Part shown: in pieces, positions 34,619 to 44,310 of the stretch
Numbering within the stretch: the first letter of the stretch is position 1
Layout of the letters: the number at the start of each line of letters is the position of its first letter
DNA from: Acidimicrobiales bacterium
GTDB taxonomy: Bacteria > Actinomycetota > Acidimicrobiia > Acidimicrobiales > SZUA-35
Direction: 5' to 3'
NCBI GenBank assembly: GCA_020630195.1
Contig: JAHDBV010000014.1
Coordinates: 1 to 64,000, forward strand
DNA length: 64,000 nucleotides
Position numbers and translations under genes: made by a program
Notes under the pieces: model-generated
What the model was told of the DNA's origin: nothing
What the model saw: only the letters and a program-made list of their open reading frames with translations
Database searches by the model: none

Positions 34619-34729
34619 CCCGACAGGTGCGCCACACCCCCACGGCCCGCACCCGCCCGACAGGTGCGCCACACCCGAACGACCCGGACCCACCCGACAG
34701 GTGCGCCACACCCGCGCCGCCCAATCACT
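34619..34729. repeat. three 37-bp direct repeats upstream of ychF
   Basis: The core CCGACAGGTGCGCCACACCC occurs at 34620, 34657 and 34694, exactly 37 bp apart. The remaining 16-17 bp of each unit are only loosely conserved. Each core holds an imperfect dyad (GGTG...CACC). The array lies in the -35/upstream region of the ychF promoter and reaches the stop of the SDR reading frame at 34729. Confidence 0.85.
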
Positions 34730-35530
34730 CAGATGCCGTACGGCACCCCACCACCCACCGGGATCACCGCACCGTTCACATAGGCCGCACCCGGTCCGGC
34801 AAGGAACATCACCATCTCGGCCACCTCCGCCGGCGTGCCCGCCCGTCGCGCCGGCACGGCCGCGTACCGATCGGCCCGGATCTCCTCGACGTCCCGGCCC
34901 GCCTCCCGGGCGAGCCGTTCGTTGGCCGCCCGATGCATGTCGGTGTCGATGAACCCGGGGCAGACCAGATTCGATCGCACACCCAGCGGCCCGAACTCGA
35001 CGGCGACGGTCTTCGCCAGCCCCACGAGCCCGTGCTTCATCGCCGTGTAGGCACCGAAGCCGGGCTCCGCTCCGAGACTCGCGGTCGAACCGATCGTCAC
35101 GATCGAACCACCGCCGCCCTCGATCATCAGCGGAAGCACCCGCCGGATCAGCCCGGCCGGGGCCAGGAGGTTCACCGCCGCACTCGTGGCCCACATCTCG
35201 TCGTCGGTCTCGAGCAACGGCGCCGAACCGACGAGCGTCGCCGCGTTGTTGACCAGGACATCCAGGCGGCCGGTGACGGCCCGGGCCCGATCGACGAGTC
35301 GGTCCCGCCCGTCGTTGCTGACGAGATCGGCGGCCACCCCGTGCACCCGTCCGGCGGTATCGAGCGCGGCCACCGTCTCGGCCACCCGTGGCTCGTCCAC
35401 GTCGGACACGATCACGTCGGCCCCGAGGGCGAGCGCTCGCTCGGCACACGCCCGGCCGATGCCCCGGGGGACGCCCCGCGCCCGTGACGAGCACGGTCCG
35501 TCCGTCGAGCGTCGTGTCGGCGATCATCAT
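34729..35530 (-). pseudogene. SDR oxidoreductase with a frameshift in its cofactor loop
   Basis: The start (ATG 35530, MMIADTTLDGRTVLVTGAGR) and the rest (ADVIVSDVDEP onward, NNAA, YTAMK, C-terminal NGAVIPVGGGVPYGI) encode one SDR of about 266 aa, but in two different frames. The switch occurs in the run of four C and five G at 35462-35470, inside the region that should encode TGxxxGIG. Removing one base restores the GIG motif. Either an assembly or sequencing error in a homopolymer or a true inactivating frameshift explains it. The downstream frame alone (GTG 35415) would lack the cofactor loop. Confidence 0.7.
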
Positions 35531-35566
35531 CGGACCCTACGCACGGGGCCGGGGCGACCGTGATGG

Positions 35567-37201
35567 TCAGTCGCTGCGATGCCGTTCGCTGATCGAGGCG
35601 AGCCAGGTGGCCAGTTCGGCCCGCTGGTTCGACCGCCCGACGACCCGACCCATCGCGGCGACGTCGGTCAGGCGTCGAAGCGGTTCGGCCTGTTCCTCCC
35701 GGTCGACACCGGTCACGACGACGTCGAGGTCGTCGCCCAGGCGATCACGGAGGGTCGAGGGATCTCCGTTGACGAGGGCTCGGCTGCGGACCACGACGAC
35801 CGGATCGGCGAGTTCGTGCAACAGCTCGGGCGACAGCGACGTCCCGGAGGCCGCGGCCACGCCGAGCCGCATCCCGGGGGCGAGCGCCGCGGCCGTGGTG
35901 GCCGCGAGGGCTCGCTGACGCCGCACATCACGCTCGGGCACCACGAGCACGAGGCGCTGGACACGCCCGGCGGCGAGCAGCATCGACAGGTCGGCTCGGA
36001 CGCCGGGGGCGACGAGCTGTTCGATGGTGAGCGGGAGATACAGGGCGAGCTCGGCGGCACGGGCGCCGGCCTCACCGGCCTCGAGGTCGATGCGTTCGGC
36101 CATCACCCGGGCGACACGTTCACCGAGCACGGGATGACGGCTCAGCTCGAAGAGCTCCGAGCCGCTCAGCCCCACACCGGGTCGGACGCCGATGGTGGCT
36201 TCCGCTCCGAGGAGGCGTCCGGCGGCCAGATCGGCCACGGGGTGGTAGTCGAGATGCAGCCGATCGGTCGACAGCGCGTGATCGAAGCGCATGGCCAGGA
36301 ACTCGAAGCGATCGTCCGGGTCGGCGGGCGCCTCGTCGTGGCGGTGCAGACGGTTGCGGCCACGGGCTCGTGCGATCTCCCGCGCGGCCTCGGCGGCCTC
36401 GAGCACGGCGTGACCCCGCAGGCCGGGGCCGGAGGTGGCGACGCCGATCGAGGCGGTCACCGCCGCCGACCCATCGGCGACGGCGACGGTGGCGATCTGC
36501 TCGCGGAGCCGTTCGGCCTCGGCCACCGGACCTTCGACCGGGTGGACGCCGATGCACACCACCACGAACCGTTCGTCGGGGAGTCGGTAGACGAGATCGT
36601 CGGCGCGGACCTCGGCCCGGATCCGCCGTTGGACCGCGCCGAGCAGGCGTTCGGCTTCCAACGACCCGACGAGCTCGCGGACGAGATCGAAGCGGTCGAT
36701 CCGACAGTCGATCACACCGATCGCATCACCTTCGGCGTCGTTCGAGACCATCACACCGGGGCTGCCGAGTCGGGCCTCGAGCCCATCGAGCACCGAGACG
36801 ACCTCGAGACGGTCGGTCACCGACAACGACGACCAGGGCTCGTCGCGCACGGTCACGGCCACCTGCTCGGTGCCGTCGGCTCGTACGTACCCGGTGAGCG
36901 AGAGTCCGACGAGCTGTTCGGTGCCGTCGGGGCGCCGCATCGAGCGGGCCCGCAACATGGTCTCCCCGGGTGGCGGAAGGTGCATCTCCGAGCGCGATGT
37001 CGACGGACCGGTGTGACGCGACAACGTCGGGGCGTCACCGAATCGTGCCCGCCAGGCATCCGACACCCAGCGCATGGCGCCGGTGTTGCGGTCGACCAGG
37101 GCCACTTCGATGTCGCCGGCGCCGATCGCAGCCGCGAGGCCGTGCAGATCGGCATCGCGATCGACGGCGGTACGGGGGAGCTCGACTCCAGGCGCGGACA
37201 T
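35567..37201 (-). CDS. PAS-GGDEF-EAL-like protein with degenerate catalytic motifs
   Basis: 544-aa cytoplasmic protein with a PAS-like N terminus (about 30-130), a GGDEF-fold domain (about 150-285) whose GGDEF signature reads LPDERF, and an EAL-fold domain (about 300-540) in which EAL is GAEATI and the metal-binding residues are not recognisable. It is unlikely to make or cleave cyclic-di-GMP, and more likely senses it or acts by protein contact (inference). An intact EAL protein is encoded at 45460. Confidence 0.8.
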   Translation of the reverse strand: MSAPGVELPRTAVDRDADLHGLAAAIGAGDIEVALVDRNTGAMRWVSDAWRARFGDAPTLSRHTGPSTSRSEMHLPPPGETMLRARSMRRPDGTEQLVGLSLTGYVRADGTEQVAVTVRDEPWSSLSVTDRLEVVSVLDGLEARLGSPGVMVSNDAEGDAIGVIDCRIDRFDLVRELVGSLEAERLLGAVQRRIRAEVRADDLVYRLPDERFVVVCIGVHPVEGPVAEAERLREQIATVAVADGSAAVTASIGVATSGPGLRGHAVLEAAEAAREIARARGRNRLHRHDEAPADPDDRFEFLAMRFDHALSTDRLHLDYHPVADLAAGRLLGAEATIGVRPGVGLSGSELFELSRHPVLGERVARVMAERIDLEAGEAGARAAELALYLPLTIEQLVAPGVRADLSMLLAAGRVQRLVLVVPERDVRRQRALAATTAAALAPGMRLGVAAASGTSLSPELLHELADPVVVVRSRALVNGDPSTLRDRLGDDLDVVVTGVDREEQAEPLRRLTDVAAMGRVVGRSNQRAELATWLASISERHRSD

Positions 37202-37311
37202 GCGGCTCCCATCGGCATCGTGGCTCGCCCGGTGAGGTCCACGGGAGGAACCACCCCGATGTGACCTCCGACGAGGTGGTCCCGGGGCCCTTCGCCGCTA
37301 CCTTGGAGCCC

Positions 37312-37398
37312 ATGTCCAAGCGTCGACGCAAGAAGCGGCTCCTCGCTCGCCGGAAGAAGGCGAACCACGGTCGCAAGCCGACCGTCGGCCGCAACTGA
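37312..37398 (+). CDS. large ribosomal protein bL37
   Basis: 28-aa basic peptide beginning MSKRRRKKRLLARRKKANHG. The KANHG(K/R)(R/K)P stretch matches the tiny bL37 protein seen in mycobacterial 50S subunits, as I recall its sequence. TACCTT (37299-37304) ends seven bases before the ATG. It is far below the usual ORF length cut-off. It is followed by a DUF393 gene after 11 bp. Confidence 0.85.
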   Translation: MSKRRRKKRLLARRKKANHGRKPTVGRN

Positions 37399-37409
37399 AC
37401 CGAGCCAGC

Positions 37410-37805
37410 GTGGTTCCGGCCACCCGAAATGCCCTGATCTACGACGCCGACTGTGGGTTCTGCACCACGTCCGCCTCGTGGATTTCGGCGCGTCTGGCCT
37501 CGGGGTCGACGATCCTGCCGTCTCACGATCTCGATCTCGACGCCCACGGCCTGACCCTCGACGACGTCATGACGGCGGCGTACTGGATCGATGACTCCGG
37601 CACGGCCCATCGGGGGTCGGTCGGGATCGCGCTCGCGCTCCGGAACAGCTCGGCGCCGTGGTCGTGGGCCGGTGCGGTGATGGCGGTGCCGCCGGTGTCG
37701 TGGTTGGCCGCCGCCGTCTACCCGATCGTGGCGAAGAACCGCCATCGACTCCCCGGTGCGACCGCCGCCTGTGCGATCGACACCGACGGACCCGACGAGG
37801 CCTGA
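37410..37805 (+). CDS. DCC-family thiol-disulfide oxidoreductase-like (DUF393)
   Basis: 131-aa DUF393 protein with the family motif YDADCGFC (residues 11-18) and a hydrophobic C-terminal half (about 82-108). The paired Cys of the DxDCxxC motif suggests redox chemistry, but the biological role of the family is not established. The GTG start lies 11 bp after bL37, so the two may share the leaderless bL37 promoter. Confidence 0.82.
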   Translation: MVPATRNALIYDADCGFCTTSASWISARLASGSTILPSHDLDLDAHGLTLDDVMTAAYWIDDSGTAHRGSVGIALALRNSSAPWSWAGAVMAVPPVSWLAAAVYPIVAKNRHRLPGATAACAIDTDGPDEA

Positions 37806-37819
37806 TCGCCGACGGGCAC

Positions 37820-39499
37820 TCAGCCCGACATCAGCCCGGCCAGTGCCGCGGCGACACGATCGAGTCGCTCGTCGGCTCGCTCCCGGGCCGCGGCGAGGTC
37901 GTCCGCATCGACCACGGGTTCCACGGCCTCGAGGTAGGCCTTCAGTTTGGGTTCGGTGCCGCTCGGGCGGACCACCGCACGGACCGTGCCCGACTCGTCC
38001 CCAACTCGCAGCACGAGCCCCGCGGTCGGCGGGAGCGGTCCCGGCGCCTCGAGGTCGATCACCTCGAGCACGGCCAGGCCGCCGAGGTCGTCGGGGGGTG
38101 CGGCCACGAGCCCGGCGAGGGTCGATGCCCGCCGAGCGAGGCCGCCGTCACCGTCGAACCGGATGGTGACGGGACGGGTGCGATGCCAGCCGTGGGCGAG
38201 GGCGAGATCGTCGAGCCGATCGAGCAGGTCACGCCCGGCCGCCCGCTCCGCCGCGGCGACGGCGAGCAGCAGCAGCGCCGCCGAGATCCCGTCCTTGTCC
38301 CGCACCCGATCGCCCACGCAGTACCCCAGCGCCTCCTCGTAGCCGAAGAGGAACCGGTGGTCGGCCCGATCGACGATCGGCCGGGCGATCCACTTGAAGC
38401 CGGTGAGGGTTCGCACCGAGTCGACCCCGGCTGCGGCGGCGATCCGGTCGATCAGGCTCGACGACACGAGCGACGAGGAGACCAGCGCCGGCCCGTCGGC
38501 GGCGTCGTGTCGGCCGATGGCGGCGTCGGCCAGGAGCGCGCCGACCTCGTCACCGGTGAGTTGGCGCCAACCGCCCGCTCGATCGGGCACGGCGGCGGCG
38601 ACGCGGTCGGCGTCGGGGTCGTTGGCGATGACGACGTCGGCGTCGTGGTGGGCGGCCATCGCGACGGCGAGGTCGAGCGCGCCGGCTTCCTCGGGGTTGG
38701 GGAACGCCACGGTCGGGAAGTCGGGGTCGGGTTCCCACTGCTCGGCCACCCGGAGCGGCGGGTCGAACCCGGCCCGCACCATGGCCGCGGCCAGGTGGGC
38801 GCCACCGACCCCGTGCATGGCCGTCGCGACGACGCGGAGCTCCCGGGGGCCGGGGCCCACGACCGCGGTGCAGGCGTCGAGATGTGCGTCGGCCGCGTCG
38901 TCACCCACGGGTTCGATCGATCCGCCGCCGGGACCCTCGACGGGCCGCTCCCCCGCCGCCACCCGGTCGATGGCGGCGGCGATCTCGGCGTCGGCGGGAC
39001 TCGACAGCTGGATCCCGTCGGCCAGATAGAGCTTGTAGCCGTTGTCGGCGGGCGGGTTGTGGCTCGCCGTGATCACCACGGCGGCGTCGGCCGAGCGCCG
39101 GAGCAGTTCGTGTGCGGCGATCGGCGTCGCCCGGGGACCGGTGAGCAGCAGGACCTCGGCACCGTGTGAGGCCGCCACCTCGGCCACGTCGGTGGCGAAG
39201 GTCTCACTGCGGTGCCGGGCGTCATGGGCGACGACGAGCCGGGGCGAGGAGGCACCCGCCCGGAGCCACTCGAGCAGCCCGGCCGTCGTCTCACGCACGA
39301 CGATCCGGTTCATCCCGGTCGGGCCCGGGGCCATCGGGGCCCGGAGGCCGGCCGTCCCGAACGCGATCCGCCCGTCGAACCATCGACGAAGGGATGCCTC
39401 GTCGCCGTCGGCGACGGCCGCGCGCACGAGTGCCGCCGTGTCGGGATCGGGATCACGATCGGCCCAGGCGAGTGCGGCGGCGACGAGTTCGGGGCTCAC
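37820..39499 (-). CDS. phosphoglucomutase/phosphomannomutase family protein
   Basis: 559-aa alpha-D-phosphohexomutase. The phosphoserine loop is VITASHNPP (Ser146), the metal loop NDPDADR (about 300), the sugar loop GYEEALGY and the phosphate-binding loop RPSGTEPKLK. The length with an N-terminal extension (FGTAGLRAPMAPGPTGMN) fits the PGM2-like group, which includes phosphopentomutase-type activity. The GTG at 39499 follows GAGACT and seven bases. It is divergent from the Qng1-like gene with 38 bp between starts. Confidence 0.92.
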   Translation of the reverse strand: MSPELVAAALAWADRDPDPDTAALVRAAVADGDEASLRRWFDGRIAFGTAGLRAPMAPGPTGMNRIVVRETTAGLLEWLRAGASSPRLVVAHDARHRSETFATDVAEVAASHGAEVLLLTGPRATPIAAHELLRRSADAAVVITASHNPPADNGYKLYLADGIQLSSPADAEIAAAIDRVAAGERPVEGPGGGSIEPVGDDAADAHLDACTAVVGPGPRELRVVATAMHGVGGAHLAAAMVRAGFDPPLRVAEQWEPDPDFPTVAFPNPEEAGALDLAVAMAAHHDADVVIANDPDADRVAAAVPDRAGGWRQLTGDEVGALLADAAIGRHDAADGPALVSSSLVSSSLIDRIAAAAGVDSVRTLTGFKWIARPIVDRADHRFLFGYEEALGYCVGDRVRDKDGISAALLLLAVAAAERAAGRDLLDRLDDLALAHGWHRTRPVTIRFDGDGGLARRASTLAGLVAAPPDDLGGLAVLEVIDLEAPGPLPPTAGLVLRVGDESGTVRAVVRPSGTEPKLKAYLEAVEPVVDADDLAAARERADERLDRVAAALAGLMSG

Positions 39500-39537
39500 C
39501 CGGGGCAGTCTCGCAGCCGAGGCCGTAGCTTCGCGAC

Positions 39538-40500
39538 GTGCTCGACGACGACCACACCCGATCGCTGCCCGACCGGGTCCGGGCCGACTGCCGACGGGTG
39601 ATGGCCACACCGACCCACGTGGCGTTCGACGAGGCGGGCCTCGACCGCCTGGCCGACCGGCTCCTGGTCATGCCGGAGCCCGACGATCCGCCCGAACGTC
39701 TGACGGGTGAGCCGGGAGCGGACGACGCCACGCTCACGCTCGTCCTCGCGTTGGCATCGATCAACTTCGGCTCGGGGTACCACGACGTCGTCCGCAAACG
39801 CCCCGGCCTGTCCGGCGCTCGCACGATGGCGGCGAACCTGCGTGACTACGTCTCGTGGACGGGACCGCTGACCGCCGGCCGCCTCGGGTCGATGACGACC
39901 GTCGACACCTCCCAGATCTTCGGCCAGGACCTGGACGGCGGAGCACTGGAGGAGCTGATGAGCCACTTCGCGATCGCACTGGTCGATCTCGGCCGGTTCC
40001 TCGACGACCAGGGCGGATCGGCCCGGGCGTGGCTCGGCGGGATCGAGCCCGACGCGGCAGCCGTGGCCGACTCGCTCACCGGGATGCCCTACTTCCGCGA
40101 CGTCGAGCAGCTCGACGGCCGTGCGGTGGCGTTCCACAAACGGGCTCAACTCGCCGCCGCCGATCTCGCCCGGGCCGGCGTCGCCCTCACCGGGCTCGAC
40201 CGGCTCACCGCGTTCGCCGACAACCTCGTCCCCCACGTGCTGCGGGTCTCGGGCGCACTCACCCTCGACCCGCTCCTCGCGGCCGACATCGACGCCGGCA
40301 GGCTGCTCGAGCCCGGTGGTCGGGCGGAGATCGAACTCCGCGCCGCGGCCGTGGTCGGCACCGACGCACTCGTCGATCGGCTCGCCCGCCTCGGCCGACG
40401 GCTGCCCGACATGACGGTCGACGCGATGTTGTGGACCGACGGCCAGCGCCCCGAGGTCAAGGCCGTTCCCCGGCCCCGGGCCCGCAGCGTGTTCTACTGA
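39538..40500 (+). CDS. queuosine salvage protein (Qng1/DUF2419 family)
   Basis: 320-aa protein recognised as DUF2419, the family of queuosine 5'-phosphate N-glycosylases that release queuine for salvage (family knowledge). Matching stretches are LASINFGSGYHDVV, AFHKRAQLAAADLARAG, FADNLVPHVLRVSGAL and the EIELRAAAVVGTDALVD-DAMLWTDG block. The GTG start follows TAGCTT (39526-39531) and six bases. It is four bases from the YihY gene, so they are co-transcribed. In an actinobacterium without obvious de novo genes nearby, it would support scavenging. Confidence 0.8.
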   Translation: MLDDDHTRSLPDRVRADCRRVMATPTHVAFDEAGLDRLADRLLVMPEPDDPPERLTGEPGADDATLTLVLALASINFGSGYHDVVRKRPGLSGARTMAANLRDYVSWTGPLTAGRLGSMTTVDTSQIFGQDLDGGALEELMSHFAIALVDLGRFLDDQGGSARAWLGGIEPDAAAVADSLTGMPYFRDVEQLDGRAVAFHKRAQLAAADLARAGVALTGLDRLTAFADNLVPHVLRVSGALTLDPLLAADIDAGRLLEPGGRAEIELRAAAVVGTDALVDRLARLGRRLPDMTVDAMLWTDGQRPEVKAVPRPRARSVFY

Positions 40501-40504
40501 CGCG

Positions 40505-41380
40505 ATGGGGCGAGTCGTCGAGATCGGCCGGTGGTGTTGGCGCCTCCTGCTCGACCTGATCGAACAGTGGCGACGTGATCAGCTCGGCGACATCGCGGCC
40601 GCCATCACGTTCTGGATGCTGCTGACGATCCCCGCGCTGGCGCTCGCCCTCGTGTCATCGCTCGGACCGGTCGAATCCGTCCTCGGCGCCGACGTCGTCG
40701 CCGACCTGCGCGAGCAGGTCGAGGCCTTCATCGCCGACACCTTCGCCGACTCGAGCGTGTTCGACTCCACCATCGACTCGCTGTTCAACCGCACCCGCAG
40801 TGGCACGCTCACCCTCGGCTTCCTCGTCGCACTCGCCACCCTCAACCGGGGTTTCGGGGCCATCATCCGGGGGCTCGACCGCGTGTATCAGATCGAGCGG
40901 GGTCGGCCGTGGTGGTACGCCCGGATCGTCGCGGTCGGCCTCGGGCTCGGCACGGTGGTGGTCGTGGCCGGCGCCGCCACGGTGATCGCGGTCGCGCCGG
41001 AGATCCTCGGCCGTGGGCTCACGACCACGATCGTCGGCGGGCTCACCCTCATCCTGTGGGCGGCCACGCTGTTCCATCTCGGACCCAACCACTTCACGCC
41101 GTGGCGATACGACCTGCCGGGTGCGGTGATCACCGGGCTCGGCTGGCTCCTCGCCACCCGGGTGTTCGCGCTCTACGTCCAGGTCTGGCCCGGCAACGGC
41201 GACCAGCTCCGCACGACGGTCGGCGCCGTGCTGCTCGCGCTCACGCTGCTCTACGTGCTGAGTGTCGTCCTGCTCGTCGGTGCCGAGATCAACGACATCC
41301 TCGCCCGGCGGGCGGGGGTGGCCGAGGAGATGGAGCACATCGTCGAGCGGACCCGACGACGATTCGGGCGGCGCCGCTGA
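40505..41380 (+). CDS. YihY/BrkB family inner-membrane protein
   Basis: 291-aa membrane protein of the YihY/BrkB family with about six transmembrane helices (first ITFWMLLTIPALALALVSSL) and family stretches NRGFGAIIRGLDRVYQIE and PWRYDLPGAVITGLGWLLATR. Function is unknown, and the older RNase BN label is wrong for this family. A basic C-terminal tail follows the last helix. Confidence 0.9.
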   Translation: MGRVVEIGRWCWRLLLDLIEQWRRDQLGDIAAAITFWMLLTIPALALALVSSLGPVESVLGADVVADLREQVEAFIADTFADSSVFDSTIDSLFNRTRSGTLTLGFLVALATLNRGFGAIIRGLDRVYQIERGRPWWYARIVAVGLGLGTVVVVAGAATVIAVAPEILGRGLTTTIVGGLTLILWAATLFHLGPNHFTPWRYDLPGAVITGLGWLLATRVFALYVQVWPGNGDQLRTTVGAVLLALTLLYVLSVVLLVGAEINDILARRAGVAEEMEHIVERTRRRFGRRR

Positions 41381-41438
41381 GGCGACCCCGTCCGGCGGCG
41401 GCTTGTCTCGGTGTCGGCCCGACGACCATGCTCGGACG

Positions 41439-42193
<755 letters not shown>

Positions 42194-42197
<4 letters not shown>

Positions 42198-42835
42198 GCG
42201 GCGCCGCCCTCGTCGGGCTCCTCCTCACCGACACCGCCGACGCCTGGCGGGCCGCCGGCTTCGACGTCGACGACGACGGTGGGGTGACCATCGGACCGCT
42301 GCATCTCGAGACCGGCCACGACGCCACCGCGATCGTGCTCGCCGGTGTCGGCGACGGCGAGGTCGACGGCATCCGGATCCGCGAACCCGCCGGCGCGCCC
42401 ACCGGCGCGTCGACGACCCATCCGAACGGCGTCCACGGTGTCGACCACGTGGTGATCACCACGCCGTCGATCGAACGGACCGTGGCCGCGTTCGCCGACG
42501 TCGGCTGGACCGAACGTCGCCGCCGGGTGGTGCCCGGCACCGACCCGCGTCGTGTGCAGGTGTTCTTCTGGGCGGGTGAGGTGATCATCGAACTCGTCGG
42601 CACCGAACCCGCGGCGGCCGATGCCGACGCGGCCGACCCGGCCGTGGTGTGGGGACTGGCACTCGTGGCCGACGACCTCGACGCCACCCACACCCGTCTC
42701 GGCGAGCGGGCCTCGGAGCCACGAGACGCCGTCCAACCCGGACGCCGCATCCTCGCGTTGCGTCACCGGGACCTCGGACTGGGCCTGCCCGTGGCCGTGA
42801 TGACGCCACACGTGAAGACGGCGGAAGGTCCGTGA
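42194..42835 (+). CDS. VOC/glyoxalase-like protein
   Basis: 213-aa protein with a vicinal-oxygen-chelate core from about residue 80 (HGVDHVVITTPSIERTVAAF, VQVFFWAGEVIIELVGTE). The metal ligands His and Glu are present in these stretches. The N-terminal 75 residues form a separate, poorly conserved half. It is translationally coupled to the SDR. Activity unknown. Confidence 0.8.
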
Positions 42836-42875
42836 GCGCCGTCGTCCGCCCGGCGGCATCCGCCATGATGGTCCG

Positions 42876-43478
42876 ATGCTCGACCACGTCCTGACCGACG
42901 CCATCGGGGCGCTGCGCGACGCCCTCGAAGGCGCCTTCCTCGAGCGCCAGGCGTTCGAGGAGCGCTTCCAGGCCGACGTGCTCCTCGGCGACGTCACGTG
43001 GGAGACGAGCTACGCGGTCCCCGGCGAGGGGCTACCCGCTCGGGTCCAGGCCGACATCAGCCTCGGCTGGCCCACGTGGTCCCAGACCGCCTACCGCACC
43101 TGGTACCTGGAGGAGTCCTTCACCGACGCCCCCCGGATCGAGGTCGAGGTGGTCTTCCGGGTCCAGCGCCTCACCGCGCTCCCGGATCCGATGGTGATCG
43201 TCGCCGCGCTGCCCGACGAGGAGCCGTCGATCGGCACCGAGTCGGTGGAGCGCATCGGCCCCACACTCGAGACGGTGTTCGGTCCGCTGCTCGACGTCGA
43301 GTCGCACGCGGTGGAGATCAGCTACCAGACGAGCGTCGAGCTCGACGAGGCCACGCTCGAGGACGGCTCCGCGCTCGACTCGCGATTCGGCGCCATCGGC
43401 GGATGGGTCACGTCCACCCTCGTCCGCCTCGGCGATCTCCCCCTCACCTTCCACCCGGCCGACGACGACCGGGGCTGA
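42876..43478 (+). CDS. conserved hypothetical protein
   Basis: 200-aa soluble acidic protein with no motif I recognise. It is Trp/Tyr-rich in the middle (WPTWSQTAYRTWYLEESF) with alternating strand-like stretches. There is no signal peptide or membrane helix. Its ATG follows CATGAT and six bases. Codon use is like its neighbours. It lies between VOC and crotonase genes in the same direction, which does not define a role. Confidence 0.78.
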   Translation: MLDHVLTDAIGALRDALEGAFLERQAFEERFQADVLLGDVTWETSYAVPGEGLPARVQADISLGWPTWSQTAYRTWYLEESFTDAPRIEVEVVFRVQRLTALPDPMVIVAALPDEEPSIGTESVERIGPTLETVFGPLLDVESHAVEISYQTSVELDEATLEDGSALDSRFGAIGGWVTSTLVRLGDLPLTFHPADDDRG

Positions 43479-43495
43479 CCCCACCAGGAGCCACC

Positions 43496-44287
43496 ATGTC
43501 CGACGACACCACGACCGACGAGGTGGTCCTGGTCGAGCGGGACGGCGCCGTCGCCGTCGTCACGATGCACCGTCCGGCTGCGCGCAACGCCCTCAACGGG
43601 GCGCTCCGGACCGCGCTTCCCGAGGTGTTGGCCTCGCTCGACGCCGACCCCGGAGTGGCGGCGATCGTGCTGACGGGCAGCGACCCGGCATTCTGCGCCG
43701 GCCTGGATCTCAAGGAGCTCGGTCGGGGCGACCACCGCATCTCCGGTGGCACCGGCGTGGCCCGGCGCCCCTGGCCCGACCTCGCCACGCCGATGATCGG
43801 CGCGGTGAACGGGCCGGCGATCACGGGGGGATTCGAGCTCGCGCTCAACTGCGACTTCCTGATCGCCTCGGAGCGGGCGTCGTTCGCGGACACCCATGCC
43901 CGTGTCGGGGTCATGCCCGGGTGGGGGCTCACCGTCCTGCTGCCCCAGGCCATCGGGGTCCGTCGGGCCCGGGAGATGAGCCTCACCGGCAACTTCATGG
44001 GGGCCGAGGAGGCCCTGCGGTTCGGCCTGGTGAATCGGGTCGTCGCCCACGACGAGTTGCTCGACGTCACGGTGGGCCTCGGCCACGACATCGCCGGCAA
44101 CGACGCCCGCGGGGTGGCACAGATGCTCGCCACCTATGCCGAGACCTCCGCGACGACGGTCGCCGACGCGTGGACCGTCGAAGCCCGCAACGCCGCGGCC
44201 TGGGCCGCCGGAGGCATCGACCCCGACGGGATCGAGGCCCGACGCCTCGCCATCCGGGATCGCGGTCGCTCCCAGATCGGCGACTGA
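43496..44287 (+). CDS. enoyl-CoA hydratase/isomerase family protein
   Basis: 263-aa crotonase-fold protein with oxyanion-hole segments AFCAGLDLKELG and NGPAITGGFELALNCDFLI. The first catalytic Glu region is replaced by the GGFEL context and the second reads GWGLTV, so hydratase chemistry is uncertain and isomerase or hydrolase activity is possible. An AGGAG is seven bases upstream of the ATG. Confidence 0.88.
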   Translation: MSDDTTTDEVVLVERDGAVAVVTMHRPAARNALNGALRTALPEVLASLDADPGVAAIVLTGSDPAFCAGLDLKELGRGDHRISGGTGVARRPWPDLATPMIGAVNGPAITGGFELALNCDFLIASERASFADTHARVGVMPGWGLTVLLPQAIGVRRAREMSLTGNFMGAEEALRFGLVNRVVAHDELLDVTVGLGHDIAGNDARGVAQMLATYAETSATTVADAWTVEARNAAAWAAGGIDPDGIEARRLAIRDRGRSQIGD

Positions 44288-44310
44288 GCCGACCCGGGGC
44301 ACCGGCGGGC

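Noticed and set aside
34619-34729. CRISPR array (20-bp repeats with 17-bp gaps)
   Set aside because: Only three copies, gaps too short and partly similar to each other, no cas genes, and placement in a promoter region.
34729-35415. A complete short SDR starting at GTG 35415
   Set aside because: It would begin after the TGxxxGIG cofactor loop, leaving a non-functional enzyme; the frameshift interpretation fits better.
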